Assembly (NCBI GenBank): GCA_031270615.1
Contig: JAISXE010000171.1
Location: 1 to 5,478 of the forward strand
Direction: 5' to 3'
Origin: Spirochaetia bacterium
GTDB lineage: Bacteria > Spirochaetota > Spirochaetia > DTKZ01
DNA length: 5,478 bases
Positions 1 through 5,478 of this stretch are shown piece by piece. The first letter of the stretch is position 1. Every line of letters starts with the position of its first letter. The notes beneath the pieces were generated by a model, which was given only the letters and a program-made list of their open reading frames with translations, was not told the DNA's origin and searched no databases. Both the position numbers and the translations under genes were made by a program.

Positions 1-67
1 TGGCTGCGGAAAAAATGCAAGCGGCTTCGCGTCCGCGCGCCTAGAGCAAGCGTTTTTTCCGCAGCCA
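1..67. terminator. Long palindrome with A6/T6 arms, possible bidirectional terminator
   Basis: Bases 1-15 (TGGCTGCGGAAAAAA) are perfectly complementary to 53-67. The pairing extends inward through a T:G wobble and two more pairs (16-18 with 50-52), giving an 18-bp stem. The enclosed 31 nt are GC-rich and can form a smaller hairpin (about 23-41). Read on either strand, the element has an A-tract, GC-rich structured DNA and then a T-tract, which is the layout of a bidirectional intrinsic terminator. It lies downstream of the minus-strand operon and could also serve a gene beyond the left edge. The left arm starts at the first base of the window, so the palindrome may be longer. The large loop is unusual for a terminator; a small palindromic repeat element is the main alternative. 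Confidence 0.45.
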
Positions 68-131
68 GGCCCTGCGTGTCCGTACTACCAACCTTCCTTG
101 CCTCTATCTGAATAGTTACATTTTTTTTTGG

Positions 132-165
132 ACTTGTTCAAGAACCGACAGGTTCTTGAACAAGT
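132..165 (-). terminator. Perfect 15-bp hairpin abutting the last stop codon of the operon
   Basis: Bases 132-146 (ACTTGTTCAAGAACC) pair perfectly with 151-165 around a 4-nt loop (147-150). On the minus strand the hairpin begins at the base right after the TAA stop of the Hcy-MTHFR gene, so it forms the start of the 3' untranslated region. It is followed there by CC and nine A's (complement of T9 at 121-129), not the U-run expected of an intrinsic terminator. In the plus direction it is followed by a short T-rich stretch (TTTATT). It is most likely an operon-end hairpin acting in 3'-end formation or mRNA protection, or a weak terminator for plus-strand transcription. The stem is certain; its function is inferred. 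Confidence 0.5.
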
Positions 166-2013
166 TTATTCCAGGATTTCCCCAAACACATCAAGTGCAA
201 GCTCCGTTCTGCCGAAAGGCGCGTTTACCTGAAATCCCGCCGCCCGATGTTTTATTGCGCGAATCATTTCCCGCGCGATTGTTATTCCTTCCGCGATGCC
301 TTCCTCTTTTCCCGTGGTTTTTTTCATCCTATCCATAATTTCCTGGGGAATTTCCACGCCGGGAACTTCATTTTGCATGAATTCGGCGTTTTTATAACTT
401 ATAAGCGGCCAAACGCCTACAATAACCGGCAATTTCCCGTAGGCGGCCTCGGCCGCGTCAAGGAATTTAAATAAAGCCTGCGGATCAAATACCGGCTGCG
501 TTATGACGAACTCCGCGCCGGCGCGCACTTTATCGCCGTAATGTTTTAATTCATAGTCAAATGAAAGCGCGCAGGGGTTCATTCCCACACCGATAACCAT
601 CGCCGTGGGTTTGGGCAGGGCATTGCCGCCTAAATCGATGCCGTGATTTAAATTGTGGATGGCCTGCGCAAGCCCGACCGAATCGATATCGAATACGCCG
701 GTCGCGTTTGGATATTCACCCAATTTCGGCGGATCCCCGGTAATGGCAAGAATATTCCGAAGGCCGATGGCGTATGCGCCCATAATATCGCTTTGCATGC
801 TGATAATATTTCTGTCGCGGCAGCAGTAATGCAGAACGGTTTCAATGCCGGCAAGCCTTTCAATTTCAATTGCCGTTACCAGGGAGGAAATACGGGAGCT
901 CGCGCGCGGGCCATCGGGCAGATTAATCGCGTCTATCCCGCGCTCCCTGCACATTTTTGCCTTTGCGATTATCGGGGCAAGATCGCAGCTTCGGGGGGGG
1001 ACGATCTCGATGCTCGTTATGGTTTTGCCTTCCGCAAGCTTCGCGCCCAGTTTTGATTTTTCCGCAAGCGCGGCGGCTTCCAGGGCTTTCCCTGCGGTTT
1101 TGAGCGCGGGGAACGAGGTTTTAAGGCTTATCGCTTTCTCCACTTTCAGGCCCTTAACGGCTTCCGCAAGCTGGGCGGGCGTTGTTCCGCAGCAGCCGCC
1201 GACGGCGTTAGCCCCCAACTGGCAGTAGCGTTTGACATAGGTGCTGAAATATTCAGGGCTGTTTAAGTAAATGGTCCTGCCGTCCACCTGCCGGGGGAAT
1301 CCCGCGTTTGGCATAACCAGAAACGGTTTCGTGACGTAAGGCCGCAGCAGTTCAACGACATCCCCAATCGCCGCAGGGCCTATGCCGCAGTTGATGCCCA
1401 CAACGTCAATATGGGGGCACTGGTTGAGCCGCGTGATTTTGTAAATCATCGCCCCTGCGGCGTTCTCGTCGCTGAGTTCCAGCGGGATCAGGGAGGCGGC
1501 AAGGGGCAGGGAGCTGACGGACTTAACCGCCTGCGCCGCAAACAAAAGCTCGTCAACGTGGGTGAAGGTTTCAAGGACAAAAAGGTCGACCCCGCTTTCC
1601 ATCAGCACGGAGGCCTGGGCGCCGTAGGCTTTGAGGAGCGATTCCTCAAAACGGCTCTGCCACATCTGGCCCGGCGCGATAATCGGCCCCATGGAGCCCG
1701 CGATGTAGCACCCGCCGGCCTGCTGGACGGCCTTCTTCGCGATAGCCACGGCTTTCCCGTTGATTTCCCGCATTTGCTCGGCCAGCCCATAGGCCCCAAG
1801 CCGCACTTCATTCGCCCCGAAGGTATTGGTTTCGATAACGTCAACGCCCGCGCGCACATACTCTTCATGGATGCCCTGCACCAGGCCGGGATCGCTTAGA
1901 TTGACACTGTCATAGCAGGTATTGATGAAAAGCCCCTTGTCGTAGAGCATGGTTCCCATTGCCCCGTCAAAAACCACCACATCTTTTTGTATCTTTTCCA
2001 AAAACGGCACCAT
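166..2013 (-). CDS. yitJ: Bifunctional homocysteine S-methyltransferase / 5,10-methylenetetrahydrofolate reductase (YitJ-like)
   Basis: A 615-residue two-domain cytosolic enzyme. Residues 1 to about 290 form an Hcy-binding barrel: the FDGAMGT start motif is at 15-21, ETNTFGAN at 61-68, and the three zinc-ligand cysteines are C209 (in GINC), C274 and C275 (in GGCCGT). After a linker rich in Ala and Lys (about 291-328), residues from about 330 to 600 form an FAD-dependent MTHFR barrel. It shows EIVPPR (336-341, E336 matching the catalytic Glu of E. coli MetF), ITGDPP (424-429, D427 matching the flavin-tuning Asp) and ITQPVFD (504-510, Q506 matching the folate-contacting Gln). The MTHFR half reduces methylene-THF to methyl-THF, the methyl donor for the MetH proteins encoded just upstream. 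The Hcy half should bind homocysteine, but its methyl donor is not evident because no cobalamin domain is attached. Length and domain order match B. subtilis YitJ. The ATG start is fixed by an AGGAG site 9 nt upstream. It is the last gene of the operon, 12 nt after the MetH C-terminal gene. Confidence 0.93.
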   Translation of the reverse strand: MVPFLEKIQKDVVVFDGAMGTMLYDKGLFINTCYDSVNLSDPGLVQGIHEEYVRAGVDVIETNTFGANEVRLGAYGLAEQMREINGKAVAIAKKAVQQAGGCYIAGSMGPIIAPGQMWQSRFEESLLKAYGAQASVLMESGVDLFVLETFTHVDELLFAAQAVKSVSSLPLAASLIPLELSDENAAGAMIYKITRLNQCPHIDVVGINCGIGPAAIGDVVELLRPYVTKPFLVMPNAGFPRQVDGRTIYLNSPEYFSTYVKRYCQLGANAVGGCCGTTPAQLAEAVKGLKVEKAISLKTSFPALKTAGKALEAAALAEKSKLGAKLAEGKTITSIEIVPPRSCDLAPIIAKAKMCRERGIDAINLPDGPRASSRISSLVTAIEIERLAGIETVLHYCCRDRNIISMQSDIMGAYAIGLRNILAITGDPPKLGEYPNATGVFDIDSVGLAQAIHNLNHGIDLGGNALPKPTAMVIGVGMNPCALSFDYELKHYGDKVRAGAEFVITQPVFDPQALFKFLDAAEAAYGKLPVIVGVWPLISYKNAEFMQNEVPGVEIPQEIMDRMKKTTGKEEGIAEGITIAREMIRAIKHRAAGFQVNAPFGRTELALDVFGEILE

Positions 2014-2022
2014 AATTCCGCG

Positions 2023-2027
2023 CTCCT
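2023..2027 (-). promoter_or_regulatory. Ribosome binding site of the Hcy-MTHFR gene
   Basis: On the minus strand AGGAG lies 9 nt before the ATG at 2013. Its first bases overlap the TAG stop (2028-2026) of the preceding MetH gene, so ribosomes ending there are placed to re-initiate. This is the only clear Shine-Dalgarno sequence among the three genes. Confidence 0.8.
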
Positions 2028-4416
2028 ATATACTGAAATATTTTGCCTCGGGATGGTAGGCAATAATTCCCATTGTGGAATATTCAGGATCGATCATATT
2101 ATTTTCGGTAAGCTCAAGCCCCAGATTCGATGCAGCAAGCATGGCAAAGAGGGGTTTGTTCAAATCCAGATTCGGGCACGCCGGATACCCGAAGCCGTAG
2201 CGCGTTCCCCCTGCCGCGGCAAGGTCCAATTCCGCCGCGATGCGCCTGTGCAGGGTCTGGGCGAGGGCCTCGGTCAATTCCGCGGCAAGGCCGTGAAGAA
2301 GAAGATACTGCTTGTATGAATCTTTTTCAAAAGCCTCGCGCACGCGCAGAGCCGCCTGTCTGCCAATCGTCACGACAAAAAACGGAACAAGGGCTTTTTT
2401 TCCGGGGGGGGCGCGGAAGAAATCGGCTATGCACAAACCATTGGGCTGGTTCTGCCGGGGAAAATCAAATACAGCCGGGGCGTCCCCGGTTTCGACAACA
2501 AGGAGGTTCCCGTCCTGGCGGCCGTAAAAATACCCGCAGGCGGCCTTGAGATCCAGATGCGGTTCCAGCAGCGCGAAACATTGGGCGTACTGGGGTTCCG
2601 CGGAATCCCGGATAAGCCTTTCGTATTCGTGCGCGTCCAGGTTCCCCCGGTGGAATCCCCAGCGGGCGCGGAACAGCATGTTTTTGTTGAAATTCTTCAG
2701 GACTTCGGCCATACCAAAATCATGGATTTCGCGGACGCCTTCAAAGGGGGCGCTTACATCTGGACAAAAGCCTTCCAGCACGGCGGCCCGATCCCGCCCG
2801 ACATCCGCGGCCGCATCCAGGGGGGGGCGGGTGGATTCGAGCCTGCCCTGCTCCAGGGCTTCCAGCGCGGAAAGGGCCTCAAAAGGATCCTTGCAGTAGA
2901 CAACGGGGCTGCCGTACAAAGGCACGCATTCGTCGGCCACAAAACGCCGGGTCAGGGCCGCCCCGCCCAGAAAAACGGGAAGCCCAAGCCCGGCACCCCG
3001 GTACTGTTGCAGGTTTTCCTTCATGACAAGGGCCGATTTTACCAGAAGGCCGCTCAACCCGATGACATCGACCCGGTATTCCTTTGCCTTCGCGATAATG
3101 TTTTCCGCGGTCTGTTTTATGCCGATGTTAAAAACCTGGTAGCCGTTGTTGGACAAAATAATATCGACAAGATTCTTGCCAATATCATGCACGTCGCCCT
3201 GCACCGTTGCCAGGAGGACTTTCCTGCGGGCGCTTTCCGCGCTGCGGGGCAGATAGGGCTGCAGGATATTCACCGCCTCGCGCATGGTTTCCGCCGATTG
3301 AAGCACAAACGGAAGCAGCATCTCCCCTTTGCCGAAAAGCTCGCCAATCTTCCGCATAACGGGAATCAGAAGGATATTGATAATATCCGCCGCGCCGTAT
3401 TTTTCCAGAAGCACCGAAAGCGCGTCTTCCATGCCTTCGCGGGAACCTTTCAGAATTTTTTCACTCAATTCTTCTTCTGCGGAGCGGCTGTGTCCGGCCT
3501 GGGTTTTTGTTTCCCGCCCGCTTTCTTTTTCAAAATGCCGGATAATGGCAAGAAGAGGGTCCTTTCCGTCTTCGCGCCGGTTATATATCAAATCAAGGGC
3601 CAGCTTTTTTTCAACATCGCCGATTTCCGCCATCGGTTTTATTTTCGCGGCGTCAACAATGGCGGCGCCCAGGCCCGCCTGTATGGCCTGGGCGAGAAAA
3701 ACGGAATTGACGATATGGCGGCAGGCGGGCTGAAGGCCGAAGGAAATGTTGCTTAACCCAAGAACGGTATGGCACTCGGGCAAAAGGCGTTTCAGTTCCT
3801 TTATCGCCTCCAGGGTTTCCACTGCCGAGGAAAACAGGGTCTCGTCCCCCGATCCAATCGTAAAGGTAAGGCAGTCAAAGAAAATATCGCGGTCGCGCAG
3901 GCCGCAGGCGTCCACCAGCGTATCGCGCAGGCGCAGGGCGACTTCGATTTTCCGCCTGCGGCTCAGGGCCATGCCCTTTTCGTCGATGGTAAGCGCCACC
4001 AGCATCGCGCCATAGGTTTTCGCAAGGCCGGCAACGCGGCGCAGGGTTTTGCCGCCGTCTTCGAGGTTGACTGAATTGACGATGGGCCGGCCGGGGTAAA
4101 CCTTCAAAGCCGCCTCAATGGCTTCAGGAACCGTGGAGTCTATCATCAGCGGCTGGGTAAGGCCGGTCGCGGCAAGACTGACGATTTTGCGCATGTCCGA
4201 AGCCTCGTTGCGGCCGGTATAGGCAACCGACAGGTCAAGCGCGTGCGCCCCGGCCTGCGACTGCAGCACCTTCAGCATGCCGGTAAAATCATCGGCAAGG
4301 AGCATCCCGCGGAATTTCTTTGAGCCGGTCGCGTTGGCGCGCTCCCCGATTAAAAGCGGTCCGAAAGGCTGGACGACATCAAGGGCGGAGTACAGGCTGG
4401 CGAGCTGCGCGTTCAC
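2026..4416 (-). CDS. metH: Cobalamin-dependent methionine synthase, pterin/B12/reactivation part (lacks Hcy domain)
   Basis: A 796-residue protein equal to MetH without its N-terminal homocysteine domain. In order: a short linker remnant (SLYSALDVVQP, 7-17); a pterin barrel binding methyl-THF (about 20-285, with IGERANATGSKKF at 23-35, IDST at 92-95, DCLTFTIGSG at 181-190, GLSNISFGL at 220-228); the helical B12 cap (about 315-390, FGKGEMLLP at 361-369); the B12-binding domain (about 398-525, DVHDIG at 408-413 with H410 the expected axial cobalt ligand, S455 in GLSG, GG at 484-485); and the AdoMet reactivation domain (about 560-796, LFRARWGFHR at 581-590, RYGFGYPACPN at 739-749, C-terminal HPEAKYF at 788-794). 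The sequence resembles the actinobacterial and cyanobacterial MetH class, including a reactivation domain shorter than in E. coli and ending at this motif. In the pterin domain the usual D-x-N is D61-L-S63; mycobacterial MetH has Cys there, so this is a class variant rather than a lesion. Start is GTG inside the stop of the upstream gene (GTGA overlap). Only a weak G-run (4427-4423) lies at ribosome-binding distance, which suggests translational coupling. It must obtain homocysteine-transfer activity from the Hcy protein encoded just upstream. Confidence 0.93.
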   Translation of the reverse strand: MNAQLASLYSALDVVQPFGPLLIGERANATGSKKFRGMLLADDFTGMLKVLQSQAGAHALDLSVAYTGRNEASDMRKIVSLAATGLTQPLMIDSTVPEAIEAALKVYPGRPIVNSVNLEDGGKTLRRVAGLAKTYGAMLVALTIDEKGMALSRRRKIEVALRLRDTLVDACGLRDRDIFFDCLTFTIGSGDETLFSSAVETLEAIKELKRLLPECHTVLGLSNISFGLQPACRHIVNSVFLAQAIQAGLGAAIVDAAKIKPMAEIGDVEKKLALDLIYNRREDGKDPLLAIIRHFEKESGRETKTQAGHSRSAEEELSEKILKGSREGMEDALSVLLEKYGAADIINILLIPVMRKIGELFGKGEMLLPFVLQSAETMREAVNILQPYLPRSAESARRKVLLATVQGDVHDIGKNLVDIILSNNGYQVFNIGIKQTAENIIAKAKEYRVDVIGLSGLLVKSALVMKENLQQYRGAGLGLPVFLGGAALTRRFVADECVPLYGSPVVYCKDPFEALSALEALEQGRLESTRPPLDAAADVGRDRAAVLEGFCPDVSAPFEGVREIHDFGMAEVLKNFNKNMLFRARWGFHRGNLDAHEYERLIRDSAEPQYAQCFALLEPHLDLKAACGYFYGRQDGNLLVVETGDAPAVFDFPRQNQPNGLCIADFFRAPPGKKALVPFFVVTIGRQAALRVREAFEKDSYKQYLLLHGLAAELTEALAQTLHRRIAAELDLAAAGGTRYGFGYPACPNLDLNKPLFAMLAASNLGLELTENNMIDPEYSTMGIIAYHPEAKYFSI

Positions 4417-4427
4417 AGCAGGCCCCC
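4413..4427 (-). other. 4-nt gene overlap (GTGA) preceded by a G5 run, at the MetH split point
   Basis: The TGA stop of the Hcy gene (4415-4413) and the GTG start of the pterin/B12 gene (4416-4414) share four bases. Upstream on the minus strand is GGGGG (4427-4423). The Hcy frame reads GCC GGG GGC CTG CTG TGA. With one more G it would read GCC GGG GGG CCT GCT GTG and continue in frame into the downstream gene. There is no stop in the downstream frame between the G-run and the GTG. The G-run may also act as a poor ribosome-binding site, 6 nt before the GTG. Confidence 0.75.
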
Positions 4428-5303
4428 GGCGCGCAGGGCGTCCGTCATGGCCTTGATATGCGCGGGGCTGGTACCGCAGCAGCCGCCGACATAGCCGAGC
4501 CGATAGGTTTCCGTAAAACGCAGCATTTTTTCCGCGAATTCTTCGGGACTCAAAGGATACACGGTTTTGCCGTCCGCGATTTCGGGCAAGCCCTGGTTGG
4601 GCATGCAGGAGATGGGCCTGTCCCAGTTCTCGTGCAGATACCGCAGATGCGACTCCATCTCCGCGGGGCCTGTGGCGCAGTTCAGCCCCAGGCTGGCAAT
4701 GGGAAAGGGGTCAAGGATAGCCGCGGCCGCGGAAATATCGCTGCCCACCAGCATGACGCCGGAGCTTTCCAGGGTAAGGGACACCATAAGGGGAACCTTC
4801 CTGCCGCGCCCCATAGCCTGCAAAACGGCGACGACCCCGCGCTTTACCTGCAGCATATCCTGGCAGGTTTCCAGAATCAGCATATCCACGCCCGCGCCGA
4901 TAAGGGCAAGGGCCTGCCGCGAAACGGCCTCCGCAAGAACGTCGGGATCGATATGCCCGAGGCTGGGCAGCTTCGTTCCCGGCCCCATGGAACCCACCAC
5001 GGCCACGCTTCTTCCCCGCGAGGCTGCCGCCTTCCGCGCGTTTGCCACGGCGGCGGCATTGATTTCTTCCATTCTGTCCTCAAGCCCGTATTCCGCCAGG
5101 GTGATCCGGTTCGCGCCGAAGGTGTTTGTCTCAAGCGCCTGGGAACCCGCGTCAATAAACGATGCGTGCAGGTCTATGATCGCCTGGGGAAAAGCCAGAT
5201 TCAGCCATTCGTTGCAGCCCTCCCTGCCCTGCCATACCGACGCGGGAATATCCGCGTTTTGCAGATTTGAACCCGTGGCGCCGTCAAAAACGAGAATACC
5301 CAT
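4413..5303 (-). CDS. metH: Homocysteine S-methyltransferase module (N-terminal part of a split MetH)
   Basis: A single-domain Hcy barrel of 296 residues counted from the ATG at 5303. It shows FDGATGS near the start (residues 6-12), ETNTFGAN (58-65), GSMGPG, GLNC with C209 and GGCCGT with C275 and C276. The last three cysteines are the expected zinc ligands that activate homocysteine thiolate. The protein stops about 20 residues after the second cysteine pair, where fused MetH enters the linker to its pterin domain. With the overlapping downstream gene it reconstitutes a whole methionine synthase, so it probably works as the homocysteine half of that enzyme in the cytosol. It is paralogous to the N-terminal half of the third gene: a 17-nt stretch around the Cys-Cys codons is identical (4474-4490 and 1187-1203). 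A GTG nine bases upstream (5312) is in frame, but it abuts the promoter -10 box, so the ATG is preferred. Neither start has a Shine-Dalgarno sequence. A selfish S-methylmethionine or betaine-type enzyme is less likely given the partner gene. Confidence 0.88.
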   Translation of the reverse strand: MGILVFDGATGSNLQNADIPASVWQGREGCNEWLNLAFPQAIIDLHASFIDAGSQALETNTFGANRITLAEYGLEDRMEEINAAAVANARKAAASRGRSVAVVGSMGPGTKLPSLGHIDPDVLAEAVSRQALALIGAGVDMLILETCQDMLQVKRGVVAVLQAMGRGRKVPLMVSLTLESSGVMLVGSDISAAAAILDPFPIASLGLNCATGPAEMESHLRYLHENWDRPISCMPNQGLPEIADGKTVYPLSPEEFAEKMLRFTETYRLGYVGGCCGTSPAHIKAMTDALRAGGLL

Positions 5304-5312
5304 AGAAAACAC

Positions 5313-5340
5313 ATTATATCTATATTAAATTAAATTACAA
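5313..5340 (-). promoter_or_regulatory. Sigma-70-type promoter of the operon
   Basis: On the minus strand a perfect -10 box TATAAT (5318-5313) follows TTGTAA (5340-5335, 4 of 6 matches to the -35 consensus) with a 16-nt spacer. The stretch is strikingly AT-rich (runs of TTTAA) beside GC-rich coding DNA. Transcription would start at about 5307-5305, only a few bases before the ATG at 5303. This implies a leaderless or nearly leaderless mRNA and fits the absence of a ribosome-binding site. Confidence 0.6.
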
Positions 5341-5382
5341 CCGACCGCGTACCACGAAGCAGGGCATCGGCGTTTACTTTTC

Positions 5383-5395
5383 TCAATCGCATTGA
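5383..5395. promoter_or_regulatory. Small dyad, possible operator
   Basis: TCAAT and ATTGA (5383-5387 and 5391-5395) form a perfect inverted repeat around CGC, and TGATCA (5393-5398) overlaps it. It lies about 45-60 bp upstream of the candidate -35 box, where an activator could bind. It matches neither the MetJ box nor any operator I recognise. A dyad this short can occur by chance, so the regulatory role is speculative. Confidence 0.2.
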
Positions 5396-5408
5396 TCATT
5401 TTGGCACA

Positions 5409-5434
5409 TTTTTTGCGCCCCCAGGCGCAAAAAA
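5409..5434. repeat. 11-bp inverted repeat with T6 and A6 ends, upstream of the operon
   Basis: TTTTTTGCGCC (5409-5419) pairs perfectly with 5424-5434 around the loop CCCA. The T-run is on the 5' side and the A-run on the 3' side on both strands. That is the reverse of an intrinsic terminator, where A's precede and U's follow. It could be extruded as a DNA cruciform, be a structured element of a neighbouring transcript, or act with the AT-rich promoter nearby. The rest of the upstream region (to 5478) holds no gene, tRNA or riboswitch that I can recognise; the edge has only a 4-bp inverted repeat (5468-5478). Confidence 0.4.
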
Positions 5435-5478
5435 CCCAGGTTGCATGGGCGAGCAGTATTTTTGTATCCGCGTAGCGG

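Noticed and set aside
68..131. Small RNA or tRNA gene in the left spacer
   Set aside because: I found no cloverleaf, promoter or conserved RNA core; only a T9 tract stands out.
1187..1203. 17-nt direct repeat shared with 4474-4490
   Set aside because: It encodes the Cys-Cys zinc motif in two paralogous Hcy domains, so shared protein constraint explains it; it is not a mobile or recombination repeat.
2400..2412. C7-type homopolymer on the minus strand within the reactivation domain as a possible frameshift
   Set aside because: The reading frame continues on both sides with conserved MetH residues (CIADFFRAPPGKK), so no frame disruption is present.
2557..3756. 399-codon open frame on the plus strand
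   Set aside because: It lies wholly antisense to the strongly conserved MetH pterin, cap and B12 domains. Its translation shows no recognisable domain and is rich in His, Gln and Arg, as expected of a shadow frame in GC-rich DNA.
4320..5270. 316-codon open frame on the plus strand
   Set aside because: It is antisense to the Hcy domain gene, low in recognisable motifs and rich in Gly, His, Arg and Gln. No ribosome-binding site or family resemblance supports it.
5288..5314. ATG at 5314 on the minus strand as start of the first gene
   Set aside because: It is out of frame with the Hcy domain (the in-frame codon is the GTG two bases later) and its first two bases belong to the TATAAT box.

Overview
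The window is a compact bacterial operon for methylating homocysteine to methionine. All of it is on the minus strand, so the gene order runs from high to low coordinates. The first gene encodes a free homocysteine-binding (Hcy, zinc-type) methyltransferase module. The second encodes the rest of a cobalamin-dependent methionine synthase: the methyltetrahydrofolate (pterin) domain, the B12 cap, the B12-binding domain and the AdoMet-dependent reactivation domain. The third encodes a YitJ-like fusion of a second Hcy domain with methylenetetrahydrofolate reductase (MTHFR). Genes 1 and 2 overlap by 4 nt, and genes 2 and 3 are 12 nt apart, so the three are very probably co-transcribed.

As a pathway, the MTHFR half of gene 3 makes 5-methyl-tetrahydrofolate. 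The gene 2 pterin domain passes that methyl group to cob(I)alamin, and an Hcy domain (gene 1, perhaps also that of gene 3) moves it to homocysteine. The C-terminal domain of gene 2 repairs oxidised cobalamin using AdoMet. Almost every hallmark residue I looked for is present, so all three products look functional. No transport, regulator or mobile genes are in the window.

The main peculiarity is that methionine synthase (MetH) is cut in two exactly in the linker between its Hcy and pterin domains. The cut lies beside a run of five G's. A sixth G would restore one continuous reading frame of about 1095 codons with a linker of normal length. The split could be natural gene fission, a recent or programmed frameshift, or a one-base sequence error.

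Layout: 1-67 is a long palindrome with A6/T6 arms, resembling a bidirectional terminator. 68-131 is a short spacer ending in T9. 132-165 is a perfect 15-bp hairpin touching the last stop codon. 166-2013 is the YitJ-like gene. 2026-4416 is the MetH C-terminal part. 4413-5303 is the MetH Hcy part. 5313-5340 is a promoter so close to the first start codon that the mRNA may be leaderless. 5341-5478 is upstream DNA with a small dyad and an 11-bp hairpin but no recognisable riboswitch.

Organism: a bacterium with fairly GC-rich coding sequence and AT-rich promoter DNA. The MetH sequence is of the type seen in actinobacteria and cyanobacteria, with a short reactivation domain, while the Hcy-MTHFR fusion is typical of Firmicutes and several other phyla. 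I cannot assign a phylum from this window alone.
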